Shown here one piece after another: positions 28,209 through 41,206 of a stretch of DNA of 64,000 nucleotides. The position numbers and the translations under genes are program-made. The notes under the pieces are model-generated. The model ran no database searches and had not been told where the DNA came from. It was given only the letters and a program-made list of their open reading frames with translations. Within the stretch, counting starts at the first letter, position 1. Each line of letters opens with the position of its first letter. Source of the DNA: Bifidobacterium cuniculi (lineage in GTDB: Bacteria > Actinomycetota > Actinomycetes > Actinomycetales > Bifidobacteriaceae); NCBI RefSeq assembly GCF_000741575.1, contig NZ_JGYV01000001.1, positions 124,001 through 188,000 of the forward strand, read 5' to 3'.

Positions 28209-31085
28209 ATGGCACGTTCATCCTCTTCGCAATCCTCGAAGCCGCGCAAGGCGCAGTCGGGCTCGTCCACGTCCAGCCAGCCGAAGTCCCGCACGGCACG
28301 GCCCGCACAGGCCGAACCGTGGTGGCAGCGCGCCCTGCTCGCCGTGCCGCGGGCATTGGGCTCGACCGTACGCAAGGTGAGCGTGGGGGAGTACGACCCC
28401 GCCTACCGCCGCGACGGGCTGTGCTTCGTCATGCTCGTCCTGGCCGTGTTCTTCATCGGCTCCGAATGGTTCCGCGTGGACGGCCCCCTCGGACGCGGAC
28501 TGCATGCGCTCGCCGCGGGGCTCTTCGGCGTGATGAGCGTCGTGGTGCCGGTCCTGCTGGCCATCGTGGCCCTCCGTCTCATGCGCAACTCCGGCAAGGA
28601 ATCGGACAATACGCGGGTCATCGCCGGCTGGGCGCTGCTGCTGTGGGCAGTGTGTTCGATCATCGACGTCATCGTGGCCTCGGACGTCAAGGGCTTCTCC
28701 TGGGAGAACCTCCGGCGTGCCGGCGGCCTGTTCGGCTTCATCGTCGGCTCGCCCCTGGCCTGGGGACTGTCCCAGGCCTTCGCCGTGGTCGTCTTCGTCA
28801 TTGCCGCCCTGTTCGCCCTCCTGCTCATCACCCGCACCCATGTGACGGAAGTGCCCGACAAGCTGCGCCAGCTCTTCGCATCCGACGCGGCGGACGACAA
28901 CGGTCATCGGGGCCAGGAGGACCCGGCGGCGGCCGGCGACGACGGCCTGCAATTCGCACAGGGCGTTCCCGCCCACGACGGCAGCGACGACGACAGCCAG
29001 GACGCGCCCAAGCGCAAGGAAGGCTTCTTTGCGCGCCTGTTCCACCGGTCACGCAAGGCGACGACCGACACCCACTTGGACGAATACGTGGGCGACGAGG
29101 CCTTCCTCAACGCCGCCAGCCGCCACGGCGACGTGGCCGAGACCATGGTCGTCGCCGATGGTGCCCGTTCCGTGAGCAGCGGTGGTGCCTACGACGATGA
29201 CGCCACCCGCAGCATCGACTCCAGCACCTGGCGCGCCCAGGAGGAGGCGGGCCACACCGTGCCCATGCCGTCGGGCTCCATGCCGGCCGTCGACCCCTGG
29301 TCCCGCCTCGACGGCGACGGCGAGTCCATGCTCGTGTCCCGGGAGACCGGGGAAGTGCTGACGCCGCCGCGCACCGTGCAGTCCGTGGCCGCGACGCCGT
29401 CGGGCGTGGCATCCGCCGCCGCATCGCACACCGCGGCCGGTCCATCGGCTGCAGCGGCTGCTCCCGCTACGTCAGCCGGCGCGTCGGGAGCACCGATGAC
29501 GGCGGCCGAGGCCAGCGCCGCCGCCGCGGCCGCCGTCGCCGACCGCCCCTACCGGCTGCCCAGCCTCGACCTGCTGGCACAGGGCAAGCCTCATGCCCAG
29601 CGCACCCCCGCGAACGAGCGCGCCATCCGCGCACTCAACAACACCTTCGAACAGTTCAAGGTCGACGCCAAGGTCGTCGGCTTCCTGCGCGGCCCCTCCG
29701 TCACGCAGTACGAGGTAGAGCTCGCGCCCGGCGTCAAGGTCTCCAAGCTCACCGGCCTGCAGGACGACATCAAGTACGCGCTGGGCAGCTCCACCGTGCG
29801 TATGCTCACGCCGATCCCGGGCAAGTCCGCCATCGGCATCGAACTGCCCAACGAGGACCGCGAGATCGTGCAGCTCGGCGACGTGCTGCGCTCCGAGAAG
29901 GTCATGGCCGACCACAACCCCATGCTCGCCGGCGTGGGCAAGGACGTCGAGGGCCACGTGGTGACCGCCGACCTGACCAAGATGCCCCACCTGCTGGTGG
30001 CAGGCGCCACGGGCGCCGGCAAGTCCAGCTTCATCAACTCCATGCTCACCTCGATCATCATGCGCGCCACCCCTGAGCAGGTACGCATGATCATGGTCGA
30101 CCCCAAGCGCGTGGAACTGTCGATGTACGCCGGCATCCCGCACCTGATCACCCCCATCATCACCGACCCCAAGAAGGCCGCCTCGGCGCTCGAATGGGTG
30201 GTCAAGGAGATGGATGCGCGCTACAGCGACCTCGAGTTCTTCGGGTTCCGCAACGTCAAGGACTTCAATGCGGCGGTGCGAGCCGGCAAGGTCCATGCGC
30301 CGGCCGGTTCCCAACGCAAGGTGGCGCCCTACCCGTACCTGCTCGTGGTGGTCGACGAGATGGCCGACCTCATGATGGTCGCCAAGAACGACGTCGAAGG
30401 CTCCATCCAGCGCATCACGCAGCTGGCGCGTGCCGCGGGCGTCCACCTGGTGCTGGCCACCCAGCGTCCGTCCGTCGATGTCATCACCGGCCTGATCAAG
30501 GCGAACATCCCCTCGCGCCTCGCCTTCACCACCTCGTCGGCCACGGATTCACGCGTCATCCTCGACGCCACGGGCGCCGAGACGCTCATCGGACAGGGCG
30601 ATGCCCTCTTCCTGCCCATGGGCTCGGCCAAACCGGTGCGCGTGCAGGGTTCCTGGGTAGGCGAGTCGGAGATCCGTCGCGCCGTGGAGTTCGCCAGTGC
30701 CCAGCGCAAGCCGCACTACCGCGAGGACATCGAACAGATGGCCAGCGAGGGCGAACAGAAGAAGATCGACCCCACGGAGGACATCGGGGACGACATGGAC
30801 GAGCTGCTGCAGGCCGCCGAACTCGTGGTCTCCAGCCAGTTCGGTTCGACCTCCATGCTGCAGCGCAAGCTGCGTGTGGGCTTCGCGAAGGCAGGGCGAC
30901 TCATGGACCTGCTCGAGTCGCGCGGTGTCGTCGGCCCCTCGGAAGGGTCGAAGGCCCGCGAGGTGCTCGTCCAACCTGCCGAGCTTCCCCAGGTCCTGGC
31001 CTTCATCAAGGGCGATGCGCCGTCAATCGGGTCGCCGGCGGCCGATGGCCGGCCGGCCGTGGACGATGCCGGGGAAGCCGCCTAG
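28209..31085 (+). CDS. ftsK: DNA translocase FtsK/SpoIIIE
   Basis: 958-residue DNA pump for chromosome segregation at the septum. About four N-terminal membrane helices (residues ~75-225), an Ala/Ser-rich linker (~230-460), then the motor: Walker A GATGAGKS with Lys605, Walker [15 protein letters not shown] and the FtsK block [20 protein letters not shown]-terminal gamma winged helix ([20 protein letters not shown]) is the part that reads KOPS sites. TAGAAT at 28193-28198 may be its -10. It follows miaA by 33 bp. Confidence 0.95.
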   Translation: MARSSSSQSSKPRKAQSGSSTSSQPKSRTARPAQAEPWWQRALLAVPRALGSTVRKVSVGEYDPAYRRDGLCFVMLVLAVFFIGSEWFRVDGPLGRGLHALAAGLFGVMSVVVPVLLAIVALRLMRNSGKESDNTRVIAGWALLLWAVCSIIDVIVASDVKGFSWENLRRAGGLFGFIVGSPLAWGLSQAFAVVVFVIAALFALLLITRTHVTEVPDKLRQLFASDAADDNGHRGQEDPAAAGDDGLQFAQGVPAHDGSDDDSQDAPKRKEGFFARLFHRSRKATTDTHLDEYVGDEAFLNAASRHGDVAETMVVADGARSVSSGGAYDDDATRSIDSSTWRAQEEAGHTVPMPSGSMPAVDPWSRLDGDGESMLVSRETGEVLTPPRTVQSVAATPSGVASAAASHTAAGPSAAAAAPATSAGASGAPMTAAEASAAAAAAVADRPYRLPSLDLLAQGKPHAQRTPANERAIRALNNTFEQFKVDAKVVGFLRGPSVTQYEVELAPGVKVSKLTGLQDDIKYALGSSTVRMLTPIPGKSAIGIELPNEDREIVQLGDVLRSEKVMADHNPMLAGVGKDVEGHVVTADLTKMPHLLVAGATGAGKSSFINSMLTSIIMRATPEQVRMIMVDPKRVELSMYAGIPHLITPIITDPKKAASALEWVVKEMDARYSDLEFFGFRNVKDFNAAVRAGKVHAPAGSQRKVAPYPYLLVVVDEMADLMMVAKNDVEGSIQRITQLARAAGVHLVLATQRPSVDVITGLIKANIPSRLAFTTSSATDSRVILDATGAETLIGQGDALFLPMGSAKPVRVQGSWVGESEIRRAVEFASAQRKPHYREDIEQMASEGEQKKIDPTEDIGDDMDELLQAAELVVSSQFGSTSMLQRKLRVGFAKAGRLMDLLESRGVVGPSEGSKAREVLVQPAELPQVLAFIKGDAPSIGSPAADGRPAVDDAGEAA

Positions 31086-31122
31086 GGGCCTTCCGCCACG
31101 CCAGACATAGGATGGGGGTATT

Positions 31123-31809
31123 GTGGAGCGCATGAACAAGCGCAGCAGCACCAAAGGGAAGCCGTCGATGTGGGAGGGCTGGAACACGCCGCCCAACCTG
31201 GTGACCTTCCTGCGGATCGTCCTCGTCGTGGTGTTCCTGGGGTTGTACATCACCGCCGGTCCGTGGGGGTACCGCAACCAGGGCATGCGTTGGGCTGCCG
31301 CAATCATCTTCGTCATCGCCGCCTCCACCGACAAGATCGACGGCTGGCTGGCACGCAAGTACGACCAGGTGACCGAGCTCGGCAAGCTCATGGACCCCAT
31401 CGCCGACAAGCTGCTGACCTTGGGCACCCTGGTGGTCGCGGCATGTTTCAACGAGTTCGGCATCCGTTGGCTCGGCTGGCTGGTCACCATCCTCTTCCTG
31501 GTGCGTGAACTGGGCATCACCGCCATGCGCTTCACCGTGATCGACCAAGGCGGCCACGTCATCGCCGCCAGCCAGTTGGGCAAGTACAAGACGCTCACGC
31601 AGTGCCTGGGCCTGGGGATGCTCATGATCCCCGTCTGGTTCCTGGTGCCCGACACGGCCGGCATGGGGCAGCCGGTGTGGCTCACGATCTATTTCGTGGT
31701 GACCTACACGCTCATCTACCTGTCCCTGATCCTGTGCCTGTACTCCGGCTGGCAGTACGTGTCCACCGTCATCAAGGCCTCCAGGCGCCGGGATGCCGAC
31801 CGCTCCTGA
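31123..31809 (+). CDS. pgsA: CDP-diacylglycerol-glycerol-3-phosphate 3-phosphatidyltransferase
   Basis: 228-residue membrane enzyme making phosphatidylglycerol phosphate. The CDP-alcohol phosphotransferase signature DxxDGxxARxxxxxxxxGxxxDxxxD is complete (DKIDGWLARKYDQ ... GKLMDPIADKL). About five or six membrane helices. The GTG at 31123 is spaced 4 bp from GATGGGGG; ATG at 31132 is an equally possible start. It lies between ftsK and cinA, as in many actinobacteria. Confidence 0.93.
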   Translation: MERMNKRSSTKGKPSMWEGWNTPPNLVTFLRIVLVVVFLGLYITAGPWGYRNQGMRWAAAIIFVIAASTDKIDGWLARKYDQVTELGKLMDPIADKLLTLGTLVVAACFNEFGIRWLGWLVTILFLVRELGITAMRFTVIDQGGHVIAASQLGKYKTLTQCLGLGMLMIPVWFLVPDTAGMGQPVWLTIYFVVTYTLIYLSLILCLYSGWQYVSTVIKASRRRDADRS

Positions 31810-31896
31810 TCGCGTCCCCGTCCCCGTGGCATGCGGCCGCAGGGTTCTCCATGCCCACCCAAGCATCGTCTCCTTGCTCCCAGAAAGGCGGCCGTC

Positions 31897-32469
31897 ATGT
31901 CCGTCGATCCCAGGTCCCTTCGCACGGTAGCCGAACTGCAGTCCTATTGCGACGAGCGCGCTGCCGCCATCATCCCGTGGTGCGCGCGGCGCGGCTTGAA
32001 GATCGCCTGCGCCGAGTCCCTCACCGGCGGACTGCTCGCCGACGCCTTCGTGCGCATCCCCGGGGCCTCCCAGGTGTTCCTGGGGTCGGCCGTCACGTAT
32101 GACATCCGCGCCAAGGCAAGCGTGCTGGGCGTGGACAGGGAACTCTTACGGACCCATGGCGCCGTGGACCCCCAGGTCGCCGTGCAGATGGCACAGCTGA
32201 CGGCACAACTATTCAGCCAGCCGGAATATCGCTCTGGGGTGATTGGTCTGTCCACCACCGGTGTGGCGGGCCCCGGACCCGACGGTGACAAGCCGGCTGG
32301 CTTGGTGTACATCGGCGTGTCTCTCCCAAGGCGAAACACCGAATGCACCAAATCTTCACATTATGCAGTACAGTTGAAATTACAGGGCTCCAGAGATGTT
32401 ATTAGACACCGAACCGTGGGCTGTGTTATGGAAAACCTAAGCCGATTCACAGGATTTTCACAGGAATAA
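31897..32469 (+). CDS. pncC: CinA C-terminal domain protein / nicotinamide-nucleotide amidohydrolase
   Basis: 190 residues corresponding only to the CinA C-terminal domain, which deamidates nicotinamide mononucleotide to nicotinate mononucleotide. Motifs: CAESLTGGLLADAFVRIPGAS, GLSTTGVAGPGPDGDKPAGL and the closing SRDVIRHRTV. The N-terminal MoaB-like CinA domain is absent. AGAAAGG precedes the ATG at 31897. The last ~140 bp (32320-32460) are clearly more AT-rich than the rest of the gene and window. Confidence 0.85.
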   Translation: MSVDPRSLRTVAELQSYCDERAAAIIPWCARRGLKIACAESLTGGLLADAFVRIPGASQVFLGSAVTYDIRAKASVLGVDRELLRTHGAVDPQVAVQMAQLTAQLFSQPEYRSGVIGLSTTGVAGPGPDGDKPAGLVYIGVSLPRRNTECTKSSHYAVQLKLQGSRDVIRHRTVGCVMENLSRFTGFSQE

Positions 32470-32535
32470 TTCCTGATACTAGAACATGTGATGTTGTTGT
32501 GAAGACGGCGTTATGTCGAAAGGAGTGTGAGTGCC

Positions 32536-33051
32536 ATGGAAAATATGACGTTCACTGAAGTGCAGGCTGACATTGCCTCAGTTGAGGCTCCCACTCCGGT
32601 TCGTACCGGAAGCGCGCGCATGCGCGAGCTGACCCCTGCCCAGCGCAGGGCCGTCATGTTCGCGCAGCAGCAGGTGCTGCGTGCGCGTGCGGCGAAGAAG
32701 GCCAAGGACGAACGCCAGGCCGCACTGGTGCGCATGTGGCAGGAGGAGGACGCCGAGACGTCCAAGCCCCGTACCGTCGTGCGCAAGCGTGAGGTCATTG
32801 GCGAGGTCAAGGAGGTCTCCCTTCGCGAGGCCATCGGTCACGTGCTGCGCGACCTGCGTACGCACGATCACAAGACTCTTCGCGAGGTCAGCGAGAAGGC
32901 GGGCGTGTCGCTCGGCTACCTCTCCGAGGTGGAGCGTGGCCAGAAGGAAGCCAGCTCGGAGCTGCTGGCGTCGATTTCCGAGTCCTTGGGCCTGAGCACC
33001 TCGCAGATGCTGCGCATGGTTGCCGATTACCTTGATTCCCTCGAGGCCTGA
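32536..33051 (+). CDS. clgR: ClgR-like helix-turn-helix transcriptional regulator
   Basis: 171-residue XRE-family regulator with the helix-turn-helix at about residues 100-155 ([34 protein letters not shown]), matching ClgR, the activator of clp protease genes in actinobacteria including bifidobacteria. A 90-residue N-terminal extension, basic and Ala/Gln-rich ([20 protein letters not shown]), is not present in short ClgRs. AAGGAG (32520-32525) is 10 bp from the ATG at 32536, while GTG 32527 is too close. Position before recA is conserved in the phylum. Confidence 0.82.
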   Translation: MENMTFTEVQADIASVEAPTPVRTGSARMRELTPAQRRAVMFAQQQVLRARAAKKAKDERQAALVRMWQEEDAETSKPRTVVRKREVIGEVKEVSLREAIGHVLRDLRTHDHKTLREVSEKAGVSLGYLSEVERGQKEASSELLASISESLGLSTSQMLRMVADYLDSLEA

Positions 33052-33078
33052 GTGCTTCCATCCCCCATGAGGGGAACA

Positions 33079-33127
33079 ACACAAAGGGGCGCGCCTGCAC
33101 ACTGCATGCGGGCGCGCCCCTTTGTGT
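33079..33127. terminator. 17-bp perfect stem terminator after clgR
   Basis: Arms 33079-33095 and 33111-33127 are perfect complements with a 15-nt loop; the 3' arm ends in TTTGTGT. Confidence 0.8.
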
Positions 33128-33166
33128 CCTGATGTCGCGTGCCGACGGCCGGGTACAGTGGGGTGC

Positions 33167-33406
33167 ATGCGTGAACGAGAATTCTGGGAACTGCTGGACG
33201 AGGTCTTCGGGCGTGCCTACGGCAGGGCCCTGGCCCATGACCAGGGCCTGACCAAGCTGGGCGGACGGACCGTCGTCGAGGCGATCGGGGACGGGGTGGA
33301 GCCGCGTGTGGTGTGGAACGTGCTCTGCGACCAGATGGACGTTCCTGATGGGCGTCGTTGGGGCAAGGACCATGTGGCGCCCCCGCTGCCGGTGGACTTC
33401 CGGTAG
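33167..33406 (+). CDS. DUF3046 family protein
   Basis: 79-residue protein (MREREFWELLDEVFGRAYG...) of the small actinobacterial DUF3046 family that is typically found just upstream of recA. Function unknown. TACAGT at 33154-33159 lies 7 bp upstream of the ATG with no clear ribosome-binding site, so it may be leaderless. Confidence 0.85.
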   Translation: MREREFWELLDEVFGRAYGRALAHDQGLTKLGGRTVVEAIGDGVEPRVVWNVLCDQMDVPDGRRWGKDHVAPPLPVDFR

Positions 33407-33426
33407 CATGTGTGTTTTCGAGGAAT

Positions 33427-33440
33427 CGAACAGATGTTCG
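33427..33440. promoter_or_regulatory. LexA (SOS) box of recA
   Basis: CGAAC-AGAT-GTTCG matches the actinobacterial LexA consensus CGAACN4GTTCG perfectly. It covers the -35 position of the TATGAT (33451-33456) -10 element, a placement that would block RNA polymerase. It lies 213 bp before the recA start. Confidence 0.9.
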
Positions 33441-33450
33441 CATGGTGCGC

Positions 33451-33456
33451 TATGAT
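33451..33456 (+). promoter_or_regulatory. recA -10 element and structured leader
   Basis: TATGAT is the best -10 near the SOS box. The implied 5' UTR is about 190 nt and holds two hairpins (33516-33522 with 33526-33532; 33588-33593 with 33598-33603). Confidence 0.5.
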
Positions 33457-33652
33457 GGCAACAGTTGGACGTGGCGACCGGCTGCGCTGTCGGCGAATGT
33501 GGACTGCGGGACCGTCCGACCACAATGGTCGGAAGAGCTTGGCCCACTCGTCCGTGATGGACTACCGTGACCATAAGTGAGGACACCGTCCGGGACCGGA
33601 CGGGACTCAAGGGCGCAGCGATACGCCCATGACCCAAGTGAAGGAGTGCGTT

Positions 33653-34798
<1,146 letters not shown>

Positions 34799-34804
34799 CG
34801 CTGC

Positions 34805-35530
34805 ATGATCTCTGCCGAGGAATTCCTGGCCGGACGCGGCATGCAGCCTCGTCCGGCCTCTGCGTCGACGACGGACGCATGGTACGACGCGGGAACCGGG
34901 CCTGCGGAAGATGCGGCATCCACACCGCCGGTTCCGGATGCCGTCGAGGCCATCGACGACCTGGAAGCCGCCGCGGCGGCCGAGGCCATTGCCGAGGGGG
35001 CGGAAGGTCCCACGCGGCCGGTGCGGGTGCGGCGCGGCGCCTTCCGCCACGCCGTGGCGGAACACCCAGAGGATGCCGAAGCATGCAAGGAGGCTGCGTT
35101 GCGGCTCCTTGACGCGGCGGCCCGTTCCACCGGCGCCCTGCACGACAAGCTGGTCGAACGCGGATATGACGCCGATGTCGTGGATGTGGTGGTCGGACGC
35201 CTGGTCGCCTTGCGGCTCATGGACGACGAAGAATATGCGCGGTCCGTGGTGAGGTCCTGCGTGGGACGCATGTATGGGCGCCGGGGAACGGAGCGCGAAC
35301 TGGTGCGCAAGGGGGTGCCGCGCGCCGTGGCGCAACGCGTGGCGCAGGAGGCAGAGGGGGAGGGGGCCTTCGTGGAAGCCGCCTGGTCCCTGGGACGCAG
35401 CGTTGCCAGGAAGAGCGGTGGCGCGGATCCGCAGGTTGCCATGCGCCGCTTCTGGGGTGCTGCCGGCCGCAAGGGCCATGACGCCGCCACGGTACGCCAG
35501 GTGGCCGATGCCTTGTTCAAGGGGAAGTGA
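34805..35530 (+). CDS. recX: Regulatory protein RecX
   Basis: 241-residue modulator of RecA filaments. The C-terminal ~140 residues carry the three-helix RecX repeats (AALRLLDAAARSTGALHDKL, VVGRLVALRLMDDEEYARS, GTERELVRKGVPRAVAQRV). The first ~85 residues are a low-complexity Ala/acidic extension not needed for the family. It is cotranscribed with recA (6-bp gap). Its stop codon overlaps the 3' P1 strand of the oppositely transcribed RNase P RNA. Confidence 0.92.
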   Translation: MISAEEFLAGRGMQPRPASASTTDAWYDAGTGPAEDAASTPPVPDAVEAIDDLEAAAAAEAIAEGAEGPTRPVRVRRGAFRHAVAEHPEDAEACKEAALRLLDAAARSTGALHDKLVERGYDADVVDVVVGRLVALRLMDDEEYARSVVRSCVGRMYGRRGTERELVRKGVPRAVAQRVAQEAEGEGAFVEAAWSLGRSVARKSGGADPQVAMRRFWGAAGRKGHDAATVRQVADALFKGK

Positions 35531-35895
35531 GACCTTCCATACCCCGGGTTCTGTCACATTCCACAAGGGAATGCGGATGGCCATCCATCTCGACCCAACG
35601 TTGCCGCTGGGCTCTAGCGGCCTACCCGTGGACTTCGGACGAGCAGCCCTCAAGCGTCCACTGCTTGGCCTTGCTCCCGATGAGGCTTGCCATGCGGCCA
35701 CCTGTTACCAGGGGCCCGGTGGTCTCTTGCACCGCCGTTTCACCCTTACCGGCGCCAGGCCGGCGGTCTGTTCTCTGTTGCGCTGTCTCTCAGGTCGCCC
35801 TGGGCGGACGTTATCCGCCATCGTGCTCTGCGGAGCCCGGAAGTTCCTCAACGCCATGCACCAGGCATGGCATCGCGGCCATCGGAAGGTCTCAA
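35528..35895 (-). ncRNA. rnpB: RNase P RNA (class A)
   Basis: Catalytic RNA of RNase P, read on the minus strand. Conserved core segments in the reverse complement are GGAACTTCCGGGCTCC, GGGTAAGGGTGAAACGG, GGTAACAGGTGGC, GGGAGCAAGGCCAAGCAGTG, GGGTAGGCCGCTAGAG and the 3' CAGAACCCGGGG. The P1 stem closes perfectly between 35884-35893 and 35529-35538 (10 bp), which fixes both ends to within a few bases. The length of about 365 nt is normal. ATTCTA at 35903-35908 (TAGAAT on the minus strand) is a suitable -10. Confidence 0.93.
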
Positions 35896-35902
35896 GCATT
35901 CG

Positions 35903-35908
35903 ATTCTA
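35903..35908 (-). promoter_or_regulatory. rnpB -10 element
   Basis: TAGAAT on the minus strand, 7 bp upstream of the inferred RNase P RNA 5' end. No good -35 is visible. Confidence 0.5.
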
Positions 35909-36012
35909 CCATCGGTAAGGACGGGCATTGGCGGTTCGTGCCGCTTTTTCGCAAATGGACCAAGGGGCGAGATGCCATGGCGCTTCTGGTGCGGTCCTCG
36001 GGAAAACTCGGT

Positions 36013-36049
36013 TACAATGAGGTGTAATCCGGACGGCGGTACCGCCGTC
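36013..36049 (+). promoter_or_regulatory. hpf promoter -10 and leader palindrome
   Basis: TACAAT at 36013-36018 is followed by an 18-bp perfect palindrome at 36032-36049, which would fall in the 5' UTR or act as an operator; a second hairpin repeats the TACCGC motif near 36063-36080. HPF genes are usually growth-phase or stress regulated. Confidence 0.4.
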
Positions 36050-36098
36050 TCGGTCCGTATATAGCGGTTTTGTACCGCTTGAGTCTAGGGAGGTCCAC

Positions 36099-36788
36099 AT
36101 GGATATCGTTCTTACCGGCCGTCACATTCAGATCAAGCAGAAGTTCCGTGACGTCGTCGACAGCAAGATGAATCGTGTGACCGCAATCGCCCCCGACGCG
36201 CAGCGCGTGCAGGTCGTGCTGTCCCACGAGGGCAATCCGCGCCTGCATGACACTGCGGTGCGCGTCGAGCTCACCGTCATCGCCGGTTCCACCGTCGTGC
36301 GTGCCGAGGCCTCCAGCCTCGACGAAATCAGCGCGCTCGACCTGGCGCTGGACAAGCTGACCCTGCGTCTGCGCCGCGCCCGTGACCGTCGCAAGGACCA
36401 CCGCAAGAACTACACCCCCGTCCCGGTCGATGCAGGCAAGTTCGTGCCGCCGTCCGAGGAGGAAGAGGACATCATGGGCGAGGATGTCGCCGAGGCGAAC
36501 AGCCCTGCGGCGGCCGTGGCGTCCGACCTGGGCCCCGGCGAGTCCATCGAGGTGCATGTCGGCGACACTCCCATCGTGATCCGTCGCAAGCTGCACCTGG
36601 CCGAGCCGATGAGCATCGACGAGGCGCTCTACGAGATGGAGCTGATCGGCCATGACTTCTTCCTGTTCGTGAACAAGGACACCAACCGTCCATCCGTCGT
36701 CTACCACCGTCACGGCTGGAGCTATGGCGTCTTCGAGATCGACACCCCGGAGAACGTGAAGAAGGCCAAGGACGACGCCGAGCAGTGA
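36099..36788 (+). CDS. hpf: Ribosome hibernation promoting factor, long form
   Basis: 229-residue HPF that dimerises 70S ribosomes into 100S particles in stationary phase. The N-terminal S30AE domain (MDIVLTGRHIQIKQKFRDVV, to about residue 105) is joined by an acidic linker to the C-terminal dimerisation domain (about 150-210; VIRRKLHLAEPMSIDEALYE, VYHRHGWSYGVFEI). AGGGAGG precedes the ATG. It sits directly before secA, as in most actinobacteria. Confidence 0.95.
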   Translation: MDIVLTGRHIQIKQKFRDVVDSKMNRVTAIAPDAQRVQVVLSHEGNPRLHDTAVRVELTVIAGSTVVRAEASSLDEISALDLALDKLTLRLRRARDRRKDHRKNYTPVPVDAGKFVPPSEEEEDIMGEDVAEANSPAAAVASDLGPGESIEVHVGDTPIVIRRKLHLAEPMSIDEALYEMELIGHDFFLFVNKDTNRPSVVYHRHGWSYGVFEIDTPENVKKAKDDAEQ

Positions 36789-36823
36789 GCATGACAGGTC
36801 GCGCCGGGGCGTGACCGGATGAC

Positions 36824-36853
36824 GGGGCGGGCAGCGGTGCCCGCCCCGTTTTT
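36824..36853 (+). terminator. Intrinsic terminator after hpf
   Basis: Arms 36824-36833 and 36838-36847, loop GCGG, followed by GTTTTT: one of the few hairpins here with a real T-tract. Confidence 0.85.
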
Positions 36854-37001
36854 CATGCCATTGCGCCGCGATTGTGAAGGGGAAGTGGGGAATTGCCGTC
36901 GGTTTTCGTAATCACGCCGATTTATCGGGAACAATTTCGCTCTCAGGGTTATTGTGAATGATGTACCGAAGCGGAAGACCACGACACCAAGGGAGACAGC
37001 A

Positions 37002-39938
<2,937 letters not shown>

Positions 39939-39952
39939 GGCCGAGGGCGACG

Positions 39953-40002
39953 GACGGGTCGGGCCCCGCACCGCACGATCGCGATGCGGGGCCCGACCCG
40001 TC
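39953..40002. terminator. 18-bp perfect stem terminator after secA
   Basis: Arms 39953-39970 and 39985-40002 are perfect complements with a 14-nt loop. Confidence 0.8.
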
Positions 40003-40145
40003 TGCATTCCGGTGCCTGCCGCAGGATGCCACGCATGACCGTGATGTGGACGTGGGGGATGACGGCGGCGGGCGTTGTCCCTACACTGGCTGACAGTGCG
40101 GGCCACGGCGGCCCGACGGAAACGATCGAACGACGAGGAGTGACG

Positions 40146-41204
40146 ATGAGCGAGATCTCATGGAAGTCGAACCTGACCAAGCTCGTGCGGGGCGAGCACC
40201 TGAGTGCCGAGGAGACCGAGTGGTTCGTCGACGACCTCATGAAGGGCAACGCCGACCCCGCCTCCGTGGGGGCCGTGCTGGCGACCCAGCAGCAGCTGGG
40301 CCTGACGGCCGAGGAAGTGTCCGGCGCCGCCAAGGCCATGGTCTCCCACGCCGTGCCGCTGGACGTGGACCGTGAATGCACCGACATCGTGGGGACCGGC
40401 GGCGACGGTGCCCATACCGTGAACCTGTCCACCATGGGCGCCGTGGTGGCCGCGGCCGCAGGCGTGACCATAGTCAAGCACGGCAACCGTGCCGCCAGCT
40501 CGAAATGCGGTGCCGCGGACTGCCTTGAGGCCCTCGGGCTCCCGCTTGACCTGGCACCCGATGCGGTGGCGCAAGTCGCCAACGAGGTGGGCATCACCTT
40601 CGCCTTTGCCAAGACCTTCCATCCGGCCATGCGTTTCGTGGGCCCCGTGCGCGCCGCACTGGGCGTGCCCTGCGTGTTCAACGTGCTGGGACCCTTGACC
40701 AATCCCGCCAAGCCGGCCCATATGGCCATCGGCTGCGCCAACCGTGCGATGAGCCCCATCATGGCCAGCGTCTACGCATCCAACGGGCAGACCGGCATGG
40801 TGTACACCTCGCGCGAAGGCCTGGACGAGATGGCGCCCACCGGCCCAATCGCCGTGTGGGAATTCAAGGACGGCGCCGTGACCGAGACGACCTTCGACCC
40901 CGTCGAGGAACTGGGACTGGCACCGATCGAACTTGCGGACCTGCGGGGCGGCGAGCCGCCGATCAATGCGCAGGCGGCCCGCGACCTGTTCGCAGGCAAG
41001 CCGGTGCCGTTCCGATCGACCGCGCTGCTCAACGCAGCGTCCGCCATCGTGGCCGACGGCCACCAGGTGCCGGCGGACGGCACCCTGGCGGAACGTTTCC
41101 GCGTGGCCTACGCGCTCGCCGAGCGCAGCGTGGACGACGGCAAGGCCGCTGCGCTGCTCGACGAGTGGATCGCGGTGGCCAAGTCCAAGGTCCAGGCTGC
41201 CTGA
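40146..41204 (+). CDS. trpD: Anthranilate phosphoribosyltransferase
   Basis: 352-residue enzyme of tryptophan synthesis joining anthranilate to PRPP. The PRPP/metal site GTGGDGAHTVNLST, the KHGNRAASSKCGAAD block and NVLGPLTNPA are conserved. The ATG at 40146 follows GAGGAG. No other trp gene is adjacent, so it is a dispersed trp gene. Its stop is 2 bp from the stop of the convergent membrane protein gene, with no hairpin between. Confidence 0.94.
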   Translation: MSEISWKSNLTKLVRGEHLSAEETEWFVDDLMKGNADPASVGAVLATQQQLGLTAEEVSGAAKAMVSHAVPLDVDRECTDIVGTGGDGAHTVNLSTMGAVVAAAAGVTIVKHGNRAASSKCGAADCLEALGLPLDLAPDAVAQVANEVGITFAFAKTFHPAMRFVGPVRAALGVPCVFNVLGPLTNPAKPAHMAIGCANRAMSPIMASVYASNGQTGMVYTSREGLDEMAPTGPIAVWEFKDGAVTETTFDPVEELGLAPIELADLRGGEPPINAQAARDLFAGKPVPFRSTALLNAASAIVADGHQVPADGTLAERFRVAYALAERSVDDGKAAALLDEWIAVAKSKVQAA

Positions 41205-41206
41205 GA

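Noticed and set aside
33442..33570. 42-codon ORF with Trp residues in the recA leader
   Set aside because: No ribosome-binding site, and its start overlaps the promoter. Probably fortuitous.
40009..40145. trp leader/attenuator before trpD
   Set aside because: No tandem Trp codons or antiterminator hairpins; only a TACACT -10-like hexamer is visible.
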